From positions 1-36,245 of the forward strand of contig JABDKP010000034.1 in the NCBI GenBank assembly GCA_013002175.1: DNA of 36,245 nucleotides. Direction: 5' to 3'. Below the pieces are notes generated by a model. It did no database searches, was not told the origin of the DNA, and worked only from the letters and a program-made list of their open reading frames with translations. The position numbers were made by a program, and so were the translations under genes. The stretch comes from Ilumatobacter sp. Its GTDB lineage: Bacteria; Actinomycetota; Acidimicrobiia; Acidimicrobiales; Ilumatobacteraceae. Within the stretch, counting starts at the first letter, position 1. Every line of letters starts with the position of its first letter. Shown in pieces: positions 19,698-27,822 of the stretch.

Positions 19698-19704
19698 GAC
19701 GAGA

Positions 19705-19710
19705 ACGATA
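19705..19710 (-). promoter_or_regulatory. Putative leaderless -10 box of ispG
   Basis: TATCGT on the minus strand, seven bases before the ATG at 19697, in the short gap after the S2P protease gene. It suggests internal initiation at the end of the block. Confidence 0.5.
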
Positions 19711-19719
19711 CGGCCGAGA

Positions 19720-21018
19720 TCAGATGGGTTTCGCGATGTCGAGGTACAACCCCGCGAACATCAGCATCGCGAGCACCGTGATCACGCCGACGGCGAAGGG
19801 CATCAACCGCTCGACATCGGCGAAGTAGCGCTGCGTGCCGCCGCGTATCGCCTCGCGCACCCGCTCGTACGCCGCGATCGCCGCATGCCCGCCGTCGAGC
19901 GGCAGCAGCGGGAACATGTTGAACACGCCGACGAACACGTTGAGGACGGCCAGCAGCAGGATCATGCCCGCCCAGCCGGAGGCGTCACCGACGTCGTCGG
20001 AGATCTGGGCGACGCCGTACAGCGTCGTCGGTCGACTCGCCAGGTCATCGTTGGCGCCGCTGAGATGCGACACGATGTTGACCGGGTTGAGCACCTTGAC
20101 GACGCCCTTCGTCGACTCCCACGAGAACGGGAAGATGTCGGTCACGGCGTTGCCGGCGGCAGCGGGTACGGAATGGTCGACCGTCTCGAAGATCGTCGAG
20201 CTGGTGATGCCGACCAGCGCGTCACCGTTCGCATTTGCGCCGAGCGCAACCGTGACGTCGACCGACTCGCCGTCGCGGATCACGCCGAGCGTGACGACGT
20301 CCTGCGGGTCGTTCGAACGCACCAACTCGCCGAACGCACGGGCACCGGTGAACGGCTCGCCGTCGACGCTGACGACGACATCGCCGACCATCACCCCGGA
20401 CTGCGACGCCGGGCCGTTCAGCGACAGCTGCTGCACCTCGGCACCGTCGCGGACGACCTCCTCGCCCGCCAGCGCATACACGCCGAACAACAAGACGATT
20501 GCGATCAGCAGATGCATCAGCGACCCGGCCGAGATGACGAGCAGCCGCTTGGGGAAGCTCTGCTGCCGATACGTCCGGGCTTCGTCGCCGGGCTCGACGT
20601 CGTCCATCCGGTTCATGCCGATGATCCGGACGAACGCCCCGAGTGGGAGCGCGCGGACGCCGTACTCGGTCTCGCCGCGGCGGAAACTCCACAGCCGGGG
20701 GCCGAAGAACAGGAAGAACTGGGTCACCTTCATGCCGGTCCAACGGGCGGTCAGGTAGTGGCCGAGCTCGTGCAGGAAGATCGACACGACGACTCCGACG
20801 ACGAACACGAAGATCCAGAAGTTGACGAACGCCAACCAGGCGAACAGGGCGAGGATCGAACCCATCGCCAACGCGCCGCGCCAGCCACCGGCCAACTCGT
20901 CGTCGAGATTCTCGGTGACGGCACCACCGGCGACGATCTCGCTCTTCATCTTGTCGACGCGCGACATCGCCTCGGGAGGCGGCAGGGTCTCGGGGCTGTC
21001 GGTGAGTGGTTTCGTCAT
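19720..21018 (-). CDS. Site-2 (RIP) metalloprotease, RseP/Rip1 family
   Basis: 432 residues. Zinc-binding HELGH at 83-87 sits in a membrane helix, a PDZ domain occupies about 195-280 (GVMVGDVVVSVDGEPF), and the second metal motif FNMFPLLPLDGG has D375. Four or so membrane segments are visible. It cleaves membrane-embedded substrates such as anti-sigma factors; the mycobacterial homologue Rip1 sits in the same dxr-rip-ispG order. An N-terminal cytoplasmic lead of about 48 residues precedes the first helix, longer than usual. Its ATG overlaps the dxr stop as ATGA (21015-21018), so it is coupled to dxr. Confidence 0.93.
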   Translation of the reverse strand: MTKPLTDSPETLPPPEAMSRVDKMKSEIVAGGAVTENLDDELAGGWRGALAMGSILALFAWLAFVNFWIFVFVVGVVVSIFLHELGHYLTARWTGMKVTQFFLFFGPRLWSFRRGETEYGVRALPLGAFVRIIGMNRMDDVEPGDEARTYRQQSFPKRLLVISAGSLMHLLIAIVLLFGVYALAGEEVVRDGAEVQQLSLNGPASQSGVMVGDVVVSVDGEPFTGARAFGELVRSNDPQDVVTLGVIRDGESVDVTVALGANANGDALVGITSSTIFETVDHSVPAAAGNAVTDIFPFSWESTKGVVKVLNPVNIVSHLSGANDDLASRPTTLYGVAQISDDVGDASGWAGMILLLAVLNVFVGVFNMFPLLPLDGGHAAIAAYERVREAIRGGTQRYFADVERLMPFAVGVITVLAMLMFAGLYLDIAKPI

Positions 21019-22202
21019 CGGGTGAGGATCTCGCTAGCAATTCGCCGGGCGGCCCGATCGGCTTCGATCACGTCGTCGACGGTGTGGGGGGTCCCCCCAT
21101 CATGCCTCGCCATCACGTCAACGCAGACGTCAGCAATGTCATTCCACTGCAAATTTCCGGAAAGGAAATGGTCGACCGCGACCTCGTTGGCGGCACTCAG
21201 CCAGGCAGGACCGGTGCCGCCGAGCCGTCCGGCGTCGTAGGCCAGCGCGAGGCAGCGGAACGTCGCGGTGTCGACCGGTTCGAAGTCGAGGCTGCCGACC
21301 GTCGTCCAGTCGATGCGGCCGAACGGTGTCCCGATCCGATCGGGGTACCCGAGCGCGTATCCGATCGGCAACTTCATCGTCGGCATGCTCAGCTGGGCGA
21401 TCGTCGACCCGTCGGTGAACTCCACCATCGAGTGCACGATCGACTGCGGATGCACGACGACGTCGATCGCGTCGTACGGCGTGCCGTACAGCTCGTGGGC
21501 CTCGATCACCTCGAGCCCCTTGTTCATCAGCGTGCTCGAGTCGACGGTGATCTTGGGACCCATGCTCCAGGTCGGATGGGCGAGTGCCTCGTCGACCGTG
21601 ACGGATGCGAGGTCGTCGGCGGTGCGGCCGCGGAACGGTCCCCCGCTCGCGGTGAGCAGCAGGCGGGCCACCTCCCGATCGGCATCGGCGGACGACCGCA
21701 GGCACTGGTGCAGCGCGCAGTGCTCGCTGTCCACGGGGATCAGCTCGGCGCCCGGGACCTCCCGCAGCGGTTGCACGATCGGGCCCGCAGCGATCAGGCT
21801 CTCCTTGTTCGCCAGTGCCAGCCGCTTGCCGGCGCGCAACGTCTCGATCGTCACCCCGAGACCGGCGAATCCGACGACCCCGTTGACCACGACGTCGGCG
21901 CCGTCCACCAGTGCGGCGGCGTCCGCTTCCAGGTTCACGCCCGGCAGCCGCTCGGCGACGAGCCGACGGGCGTCGGCATCGTCGACGACGATCAACGGCG
22001 CGTCGAACTCGACGGCCTGCTCGACGACAGCCGCACCGGACCGTCCGACCGAGAGTCCGGTGACGATGTACGAGCCGGGGACGCGTTCGTTCTCGGCGCG
22101 GATGACATCGAGCGTCTGCGTGCCGATCGAACCGGTCGAGCCGGCGATCGCGACACGGATGGGGCGGTTCGTCGGTCCGGTCAGCCCGCGAACTGCGTCC
22201 AC
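21015..22202 (-). CDS. dxr: 1-deoxy-D-xylulose 5-phosphate reductoisomerase
   Basis: 395 residues. NADPH-binding GSTGSIGTQTLDV starts at 21, the metal site is D158 and E160 (PVDSEH), and the flexible active-site loop HPTWSMG is followed by KITVDSSTLMNKGLEVIEAH. It makes MEP from DXP, the first committed step of the MEP pathway and the fosmidomycin target. The GTG start overlaps the end of cdsA by 22 bases; no better start is visible. It is coupled to the S2P protease downstream. Confidence 0.95.
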   Translation of the reverse strand: MDAVRGLTGPTNRPIRVAIAGSTGSIGTQTLDVIRAENERVPGSYIVTGLSVGRSGAAVVEQAVEFDAPLIVVDDADARRLVAERLPGVNLEADAAALVDGADVVVNGVVGFAGLGVTIETLRAGKRLALANKESLIAAGPIVQPLREVPGAELIPVDSEHCALHQCLRSSADADREVARLLLTASGGPFRGRTADDLASVTVDEALAHPTWSMGPKITVDSSTLMNKGLEVIEAHELYGTPYDAIDVVVHPQSIVHSMVEFTDGSTIAQLSMPTMKLPIGYALGYPDRIGTPFGRIDWTTVGSLDFEPVDTATFRCLALAYDAGRLGGTGPAWLSAANEVAVDHFLSGNLQWNDIADVCVDVMARHDGGTPHTVDDVIEADRAARRIASEILTR

Positions 22203-23638
22203 GGCTCCACGACCCGCATCAGGTAGTAGACGGCCGGCAGTGCGAACAGGAACCCGTCGAAGCGGTCGAGGATGCCGCCGTGGCCCTTCACGATCGAGCC
22301 GAAGTCCTTCACGTCGAGGTTGCGCTTGAACATGCTCTCGGTCAGATCACCGAGCGGCGCGAAGATCGAGATCACGATGCCGAGCATCAGCAAGTGGCTC
22401 GTGGCCGACCACGTGTCACTGAGGTCACGCATCCCGACCAGCAGCATCGCGACGAGGGTGAGGATCGTGCCCCCGAGGAATCCTTCGACCGACTTGTTCG
22501 GGCTGATCCAGCTGCGCAGCGGCGTCCGCCCGAACGCGCTGCCGACGAAGAACGCACCGACGTCGTTGGCGACGACGCCGATCGCCACGAGCACGATCGT
22601 GTCCGTCCCGATCGGGTTGTCACCGCCGAAGAAGTTGGAGTACCGGATGATCAGAGCTGCGAACGAGCCCATGATCCCGATCCACACGATGCCGAGCGTG
22701 GTGATCGCCATGTTCGGCATCGGGCCGACCTCGATCGACTCGGCCCCGATGAACCCGAGCGAGCCCGCCAGGAACGCGAACGCGAGCATCATCGGGAGAC
22801 CGGTCTCGCCGACCCAGTACGCGACCAGCGGGGCGACGACGCACGCCGCGACGCCCACCGCGACCGCGGGGCGATACCCCTTCTCGGTGACCTTCGAGAA
22901 GTACTCGATCGAGGCGAGGCCGAGGATGACGGTGACGAACGCGATTGCGCCGGCCGGGCGCCACATCGTGAGGGCGAGGAACGCCGCCGCCAGCAGGAGG
23001 CCGGTGGCGATCGCGACAGGAAGATTGCGCTTCGGACTGAGCGGCGGGCCGCCGGCGCTCGGCGGACGTTGCGCGGGCTTGCCGCGGCGCTGCGGCGCGG
23101 GTCGCCGGGGCATCCCGGACGGGTCGGTACCGATCGTGATCCGTGCCGGCTCGGGCGACGACGGTGGGACCGCTTCGACGGCCTCGGTGGCGAGATCGGC
23201 GTCGAGGCTCGACTCGACCGGGGCGTTCTCCCACGCGATCTCGCCGGTCGGATCCGCCGGGGCGGTCGGGACCTGCCCCGACGGCCGGTCGACCGGGTCG
23301 CCTTCCTTCCACACCGGCGTGTCCGACGTGAACGTCGACCACACGTCGAGGTCGTCGGTGGGGTCGGCCGAGGCGGCCGGCCGGTCGATCTTGGGGACGT
23401 CGCCGGTTGCCGACTCCGTCCAGTGTGGCATCGCGCCGGAGTCGTCCTCGTCGAGGCTGAGGCGCTCGGGCTCGGGCTCGGCGTCCGGCTTGGTGACCTC
23501 CGTCTCGGAGGTGTCGGCAAAGAGCGGACCACCGAACTCGTCGTCGTCGAAGCGGTCCATCTCGGCTTCCAACCTTCCTGGACGCCGTCCGGCGTCGTCG
23601 TCGTCGGGATTTTCGGGGCGCCAGCGGTCGTCGGTCAT
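22181..23638 (-). CDS. cdsA: Phosphatidate cytidylyltransferase with long disordered N-terminus
   Basis: 485 residues. The C-terminal 280 are the multi-pass CDP-diacylglycerol synthase, ending in the family signature KRNLDVKDFGSIVKGHGG plus DRFD (near 22265-22335). It makes CDP-diacylglycerol from phosphatidate and CTP for phospholipids. The first 205 residues are an acidic, Pro-rich, probably disordered region, then a basic Pro-rich stretch next to the first helix. Four short Trp motifs stand in it (PHWTES, VWSTF, VWKEGDP, AWENAP). ATG at 23638 has GGAAAG upstream. It lies between frr and dxr, the usual place. Confidence 0.92.
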   Translation of the reverse strand: MTDDRWRPENPDDDDAGRRPGRLEAEMDRFDDDEFGGPLFADTSETEVTKPDAEPEPERLSLDEDDSGAMPHWTESATGDVPKIDRPAASADPTDDLDVWSTFTSDTPVWKEGDPVDRPSGQVPTAPADPTGEIAWENAPVESSLDADLATEAVEAVPPSSPEPARITIGTDPSGMPRRPAPQRRGKPAQRPPSAGGPPLSPKRNLPVAIATGLLLAAAFLALTMWRPAGAIAFVTVILGLASIEYFSKVTEKGYRPAVAVGVAACVVAPLVAYWVGETGLPMMLAFAFLAGSLGFIGAESIEVGPMPNMAITTLGIVWIGIMGSFAALIIRYSNFFGGDNPIGTDTIVLVAIGVVANDVGAFFVGSAFGRTPLRSWISPNKSVEGFLGGTILTLVAMLLVGMRDLSDTWSATSHLLMLGIVISIFAPLGDLTESMFKRNLDVKDFGSIVKGHGGILDRFDGFLFALPAVYYLMRVVEPWTQFAG

Positions 23639-23674
23639 CGTCGCGTGCTTTCCAGCGGCATCGTCCGGCTCGGT

Positions 23675-24232
23675 TCAGACTTCCAGGAGCTCATGCTCTT
23701 TGCGGCCCAGCGCAGCATCGATGTTCTCGACGTGCTCGTGGGTGACCTTGTCCAGTTCCTTCTCGGCCCGGTCGATGTCGTCCTCGGACACGTCGCCGTC
23801 GCTCTGCGCCGCCTCGATCGCCTTGCGTGCATCCCGGCGGATGCTGCGCAGCGCGATGCGGCCCTCCTCGGCCATCGCGCGCGCCACTTTGACGTACTCC
23901 TTGCGTCGCTCTTCGGTGAGCTGGGGCAACGACAAACGGATCGCCACGCCGTCGTTGCTCGGGTTGACGCCGAGGTCGCTCTCGCGGATGGCGCGCTCGA
24001 TCGACTCGAGCGTGGTGCGGTCGTGCGGCTTGATCAGCAACTGGCGCGCTTCGGGCACCGAGATCGACGCGAGTTGCTGGATCGGCACCGGAGCACCGTA
24101 GTACTCGACGTTGATCCGCTCGACGAGCGACGGCGTCGCGCGGCCGGTGCGGACGGTGGCGAACTGCGACTGGGTGTGCTCGACCGCGCGATCCATCTTG
24201 TCCATCGCCTCGAGCATCGTGTCTTCGATCAC
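23675..24232 (-). CDS. frr: Ribosome recycling factor
   Basis: 185 residues, exactly the usual RRF length. Conserved segments are FATVRTGRATPSLVERI, VEYYGAPVPIQQLASISVPE, and the C-terminal helix VKVARAMAEEGRIALRSIRRDA. It splits post-termination ribosomes with EF-G. The start is GTG at 24232 (VIEDTMLEAMDKM), which restores the family N-terminus and has TACGCT seven bases upstream; an open frame continuing to 24418 only antisenses or overlaps pyrH. Confidence 0.95.
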   Translation of the reverse strand: MIEDTMLEAMDKMDRAVEHTQSQFATVRTGRATPSLVERINVEYYGAPVPIQQLASISVPEARQLLIKPHDRTTLESIERAIRESDLGVNPSNDGVAIRLSLPQLTEERRKEYVKVARAMAEEGRIALRSIRRDARKAIEAAQSDGDVSEDDIDRAEKELDKVTHEHVENIDAALGRKEHELLEV

Positions 24233-24239
24233 GGCGACC

Positions 24240-24245
24240 AGCGTA
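24240..24245 (-). promoter_or_regulatory. Putative leaderless -10 box of frr
   Basis: TACGCT on the minus strand with seven bases to GTG 24232, inside the 61-base pyrH-frr spacer. It would decouple frr from pyrH. Confidence 0.5.
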
Positions 24246-24293
24246 CCCAGCACGGACGGCGCGCACGGCACATCGTGGTCCCCACCTGGTCGC

Positions 24294-25031
24294 TCACTCG
24301 CGGACGAGCGTGCCCTCGGTGCCGCCCTGCACGATGCTGCGCAGTGAACCCGGCTTGGACATGTCGAACACCACGATCGGGATCTCGTTGTCGCGGCAGA
24401 ACGCGATCGCCGTCGCATCCATCACCTGAAGGTTCTTCGTCATCACTTCGAGATATGACACCTCGTCGTACTTCGTGGCGGTGGCGTCCGTGCGCGGATC
24501 GGCCGAATAGACCCCGTCGACACCGGAGTGCGTGCCCTTGATCAGGACCTCGGCCTCGATTTCCGCCGCCCGCAGTGCCGCTGCGGTGTCGGTGGTGAAG
24601 AACGGGTTGCCGGTGCCGGCCGCGAAGATCACGACGCGGCCCTTCTCCAGATGGCGCACTGCGCGCCGACGGATGTAGGCCTCCGCGATCCGGGGCATCT
24701 CGATCGCCGACTGGACGCGTGTCTCCTGGCCCTGCCGCTCGAGCGCGTCCTGCAGCGCGAGCGCGTTCATCACCGTGCCGAGCATGCCGATGTGGTCGGA
24801 CTGCGTCGGATCCATCCCGGCGGTGGAGCCCGTCCGGCCGCGCCAGAAGTTGCCGCCGCCGACGACGACCGCGACGTCGACGCCGAGGTTCTGGCGGAGG
24901 TCGATGATCTCGGTGGCGGTCGCGTCGAGCGTCGCCCCGTCGAGGCCCTTGCCGGACTCGCCGGCGAACGCCTCACCGGACGGTTTGAAGACGATGCGCT
25001 TGAAAGCGGGGCGTTGATCAGCAGCGGTCAT
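24294..25031 (-). CDS. pyrH: Uridylate kinase
   Basis: 245 residues of the amino-acid kinase fold: FKPSGEAFAG at the N-terminus, VVVGGGNFWRGR, DHIGMLGTVMNALALQDALE, AAGTGNPFFTTDTAAALRA, GVDGVYSADPR and the C-terminal FDMSKPGSL. It phosphorylates UMP to UDP and is a hexamer regulated by UTP/GTP in bacteria. The ATG at 25031 is used since GAGG lies 9 bases upstream; a frame extending to 25079 lacks support. It stands between tsf and frr as in most bacteria. Confidence 0.95.
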   Translation of the reverse strand: MTAADQRPAFKRIVFKPSGEAFAGESGKGLDGATLDATATEIIDLRQNLGVDVAVVVGGGNFWRGRTGSTAGMDPTQSDHIGMLGTVMNALALQDALERQGQETRVQSAIEMPRIAEAYIRRRAVRHLEKGRVVIFAAGTGNPFFTTDTAAALRAAEIEAEVLIKGTHSGVDGVYSADPRTDATATKYDEVSYLEVMTKNLQVMDATAIAFCRDNEIPIVVFDMSKPGSLRSIVQGGTEGTLVRE

Positions 25032-25111
25032 TGGATCCTCGAACGGTGGAACGTCGGCTGTGACCGTACCCGACGGCATTCACCGTCGTTCAAACCGGCT
25101 GGGCGCGGGCG

Positions 25112-25900
25112 TCAGCCGATCTCGACCTGCTCGAAGGCCACGACCGTGGCGTCGCCGAGCAGTTGCGAGATCGACTGCTTGTCGTCCTTGGCGTAGGGCT
25201 GCTCGAGCAGCACGACGTCCTTGAAGAACCCGTTGATCCGGCCTTCGACGATCTTCGGCAGCGCCGCCTCGGGCTTGCCTTCGTTGCGGGTGATCTGCTC
25301 CAGCGTGACGCGCTCGGCGGCGACGACATCGGCCGGCACGTCCTCGCGACGCAGGTACGTGGGCCGCGCGAACGCGATGTGCACGGCGATGTCGTGGGCG
25401 AGTTCGGGGCTGCCGCCGGCGAGCTCGACGAGCACACCGTTGACGCCGCGACCGCCCTGGACGTGCTGGTAGCTGTCGAGGAGGTTGCCGTCGGCCGCTG
25501 CGATGCGGCGGACCTCGCCGAGGCCGATGTTCTCCTTCAACGTGACCTTGAGTTCTTCGAGCTGGGCGGTCCGCTCGGACACCGCGTCCACGCCCTTTGC
25601 GACGACGAGCTGTGCCAGCGCGTCGGCCTCGGCCTTGAACTGGTCGGAGCCGGCGACGAAGTCGGTCTCGCTCTTGAGCTCGACGAGCGCGCCCACGTTG
25701 CCGTCGATGACGAGGCTGACGACACCCTGACTGGCGTCGCGGTCCTCGCGCTTGGCGCTGGCGGCAAGGCCCTTCTCACGCAGCCACTTCTTGGCCGCGT
25801 CCATGTCGCCGCCGTTCTCCTGCAGGGCGGTCTTGCAGTCCATCATCCCTGCGCCCGACGACTCGCGCAGCGCCTTCACGTCCTGTGCTGTGAATGACAT
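25112..25900 (-). CDS. tsf: Elongation factor Ts
   Basis: 262 residues. An N-terminal UBA-like domain (VKALRESSGAGMMDCKTAL) and the EF-Tu contact motif SETDFVAGSDQF are visible, then the core domain. It is the nucleotide exchange factor for EF-Tu. It follows rpsB after 6 bases, surely in the same transcript; GGAGAG inside the end of rpsB is the likely ribosome site. Confidence 0.95.
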   Translation of the reverse strand: MSFTAQDVKALRESSGAGMMDCKTALQENGGDMDAAKKWLREKGLAASAKREDRDASQGVVSLVIDGNVGALVELKSETDFVAGSDQFKAEADALAQLVVAKGVDAVSERTAQLEELKVTLKENIGLGEVRRIAAADGNLLDSYQHVQGGRGVNGVLVELAGGSPELAHDIAVHIAFARPTYLRREDVPADVVAAERVTLEQITRNEGKPEAALPKIVEGRINGFFKDVVLLEQPYAKDDKQSISQLLGDATVVAFEQVEIG

Positions 25901-25906
25901 GGCGGG

Positions 25907-27073
25907 TCAGCTCTCCGGGGTCGTCTCGGCGTCGGCGGCGTCGGCAGTGGCCTCGGTGGCGTCGGCCTGGTCGCTCGCCACGGAGTCGGGCGTCGTGGCG
26001 GCCACCTCGGCGGCCTCGGACTCGTTGCCGGGCGCCTCGGTGACGGTCGTGTCGACGACCTCGGTGGGCTCGGCGCCGGCCTCGGGCTCGGTGTCGGCCT
26101 GCGCGTCGGCACCGGCCGGTACCGGGGCGTCGGCAGCGTCCGCCGCCGGCGCGGTCTGCGGCTGCTCGGTGTTGGCAGCCGGCCCGGTGGTCGAGGCGGC
26201 AACCGACGCGGGGGTGCGGTCGGCATCGGACGCCGCTGCGGACTGGTCGCGCGCTGCGGACAGCTTGGCGTCGCGGTCGGCCTGGGCCTGGGCAGCGGCG
26301 TCGCGGGCGGCGGCCTGCGCGGCCTCGAACTCGGCGACCTCCTCTGGCGTCTTCTCGACCGCCGGCGCAGGCGCCGGGTTGCGCTTGTTGGCGATGAAGC
26401 GGCCCTCCTCGACGGCGTCGGCGATGACACGCGCGAACAGGCTGTTGGAACGGATCGCGTCGTCGTTGGCCGGGATCGGGTAGGTGACGACCTCGGGGTC
26501 GACGTTGGTGTCGACGACGGCAACCACCGGGATGCCGAGCTTGTTCGCCTCGGTGACCGCGATGTGCTCCTTCACGGTGTCGAGCACGAAGATCGCGTCC
26601 GGCGCCTTCTTCAGGCTGCGCAGCCCGCCGAGGTTGCGCTGGAGCTTCGTCAGCTCACGGTCGAGCAGCAGTGCTTCCTTCTTGATCATCGCGTCGAACT
26701 CGCCGGACGCCTGCATGCGCTCGTACTCGAGCATCTTGTTGACCCGCTTGGAGATCGTCTCGAAGTTGGTCAACATGCCGCCGAGCCAGCGCTCGTTGAC
26801 GTAGGGCATACCGCACTTGTCGGCGTAGCTCTTGACGGGATCCTGGGCCTGCTTCTTGGTGCCGACGAAGAGGATCGTGCCGCCGCCGGCGACGAGGTCG
26901 CGGACGAAGCCGTAGGCCGTTTCGACCCGCGGCAACGTCTGCTCGAGATCGATGATGTAGATGCCGTTGCGCTCGCCGAAGATGAAACGCTTCATCTTCG
27001 GGTTCCACCGGCGGGTCTGATGGCCGAAGTGAGCTCCGGCCTCCAGCATCTGTCGCATGCTGATGACAGCCAT
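25907..27073 (-). CDS. rpsB: 30S ribosomal protein S2 with long acidic C-terminal tail
   Basis: 388 residues. Residues 1-235 are a normal S2 ([65 protein letters not shown]), which binds the 30S platform near S1 and the anti-Shine-Dalgarno. From about 236 on, the protein continues for roughly 150 residues of Ala, Glu, Asp, Thr and Pro, first a probable helix ([19 protein letters not shown]), then a stretch of about 85 residues without Lys or Arg. Actinobacterial S2 often has a short extension, but this is very long. The ATG has AAGGAG 8 bases upstream and a structured leader (27098-27190). Confidence 0.95.
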   Translation of the reverse strand: MAVISMRQMLEAGAHFGHQTRRWNPKMKRFIFGERNGIYIIDLEQTLPRVETAYGFVRDLVAGGGTILFVGTKKQAQDPVKSYADKCGMPYVNERWLGGMLTNFETISKRVNKMLEYERMQASGEFDAMIKKEALLLDRELTKLQRNLGGLRSLKKAPDAIFVLDTVKEHIAVTEANKLGIPVVAVVDTNVDPEVVTYPIPANDDAIRSNSLFARVIADAVEEGRFIANKRNPAPAPAVEKTPEEVAEFEAAQAAARDAAAQAQADRDAKLSAARDQSAAASDADRTPASVAASTTGPAANTEQPQTAPAADAADAPVPAGADAQADTEPEAGAEPTEVVDTTVTEAPGNESEAAEVAATTPDSVASDQADATEATADAADAETTPES

Positions 27074-27097
27074 GTCGTTGCTCCTTGTGCGGTTGCA

Positions 27098-27190
27098 TCT
27101 CCCGAGTCGGCGCCTGCGTGACAGGCGACCGCGTGTTGACCGGGAGAACGTGAGATGACGCTGCGGACAGCGGACGTTTCAGGCGAAACG
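27098..27190 (-). promoter_or_regulatory. Structured rpsB leader (candidate S2 autoregulatory element)
   Basis: On the minus strand upstream of rpsB there are nested inverted repeats: a closing stem TCTCCCG (27098-27104) with CGGGAGA (27141-27147) that encloses a hairpin CGCCTG/CAGGCG (27111-27116 and 27122-27127), then two simple hairpins, CGCTG/CAGCG (27159-27163 and 27168-27172) and CGTTTC/GAAACG (27175-27180 and 27185-27190). Such a leader fits ribosomal-protein feedback control, known for S2 in other bacteria; this structure is read by eye only. No -10 box is obvious. Confidence 0.4.
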
Positions 27191-27232
27191 ACCGGGTGGA
27201 TGCTACCGGCGCCGCCCGCCGCCGCCACGCGT

Positions 27233-27754
27233 TCATCCGCTGCAGCGCCATCGCAGCGGTGACGTCCGCCGATGCGCGCCATCGAGCGGCACCAGCCGCG
27301 GGCGACCCACCCACTGGCCCAGGTAGCGGGCCGGGTCGCGGTAGGTGCCGCCCACCCGCAACCCGAAGAACAGGCGCCGGCCCGTGGTGCCGACCACGGT
27401 ACGGGCTGCCACCGTGTCGCCGCGCCGGACCGACACCGACGCCAGCCGGCCGTATGTCAGTCGCCATCCCCCGGCGATCTGGACGACGACGTAGCGGGTG
27501 CCGGCGACCGAGCCGCTGAACGTCACCCGGCCCGCGGCGACCGTGCGGACCTGGCGGCCGGGCGTCGTGCGGTACTCGATGCCGCGATTGCCGGCGCACC
27601 ACCGGCACGCCGGTGCCCGGAAGGGGTCGACGACCGTCGCACTGACCGGCGCACGCCAACAGGGCGCGCCGAGGACCGCAGACGACGTGGGCGCGGCGAG
27701 CGCGACGGCGCCGGCAACGGTGATTCGGACGAGAACACGGACGACGAGACGCAT
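27233..27754 (-). CDS. LytM/M23-fold protein without zinc ligands
   Basis: 173 residues with a signal peptide (about 1-25) and an M23 fold: PAGNRGIEYRTTPGRQV, AAGRVTFSGSVAGTRYVV, YGRLASVSVRRGDTVAARTVVG and FFGLRVGGTYRDPARYL line up with the HxGxD, YxHLS and HxHFGL motifs of active enzymes. The ligands are gone: R57 for the first His, E60 for the Asp, R103 for His in HLS, and L/F (RLFF) for HLHF. It is thus probably non-catalytic, like EnvC/NlpD-type amidase activators, or a cell-wall binding protein. Four Cys sit near the N-terminus and C-terminus. AGGAGGT lies 6-7 bases before the ATG. An M23 gene next to rpsB is a known actinobacterial neighbour. Confidence 0.8.
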   Translation of the reverse strand: MRLVVRVLVRITVAGAVALAAPTSSAVLGAPCWRAPVSATVVDPFRAPACRWCAGNRGIEYRTTPGRQVRTVAAGRVTFSGSVAGTRYVVVQIAGGWRLTYGRLASVSVRRGDTVAARTVVGTTGRRLFFGLRVGGTYRDPARYLGQWVGRPRLVPLDGAHRRTSPLRWRCSG

Positions 27755-27822
27755 CGTCGGACCTCCTGCAACATCGACATCACGAGGACGCGTCGGCGTC
27801 GAGGGCGGCCTGCGGTTCGTCG

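Noticed and set aside
22280-24541. Frames of 753 and 609 codons on the plus strand over cdsA, frr and pyrH.
   Set aside because: Antisense shadows of three well-identified genes, with no own domain.
25071-25088. Hairpin CGACGG-CATTCA-CCGTCG between tsf and pyrH.
   Set aside because: Six pairs, no T tract, in a region where such stems occur by chance; too weak for a terminator call.
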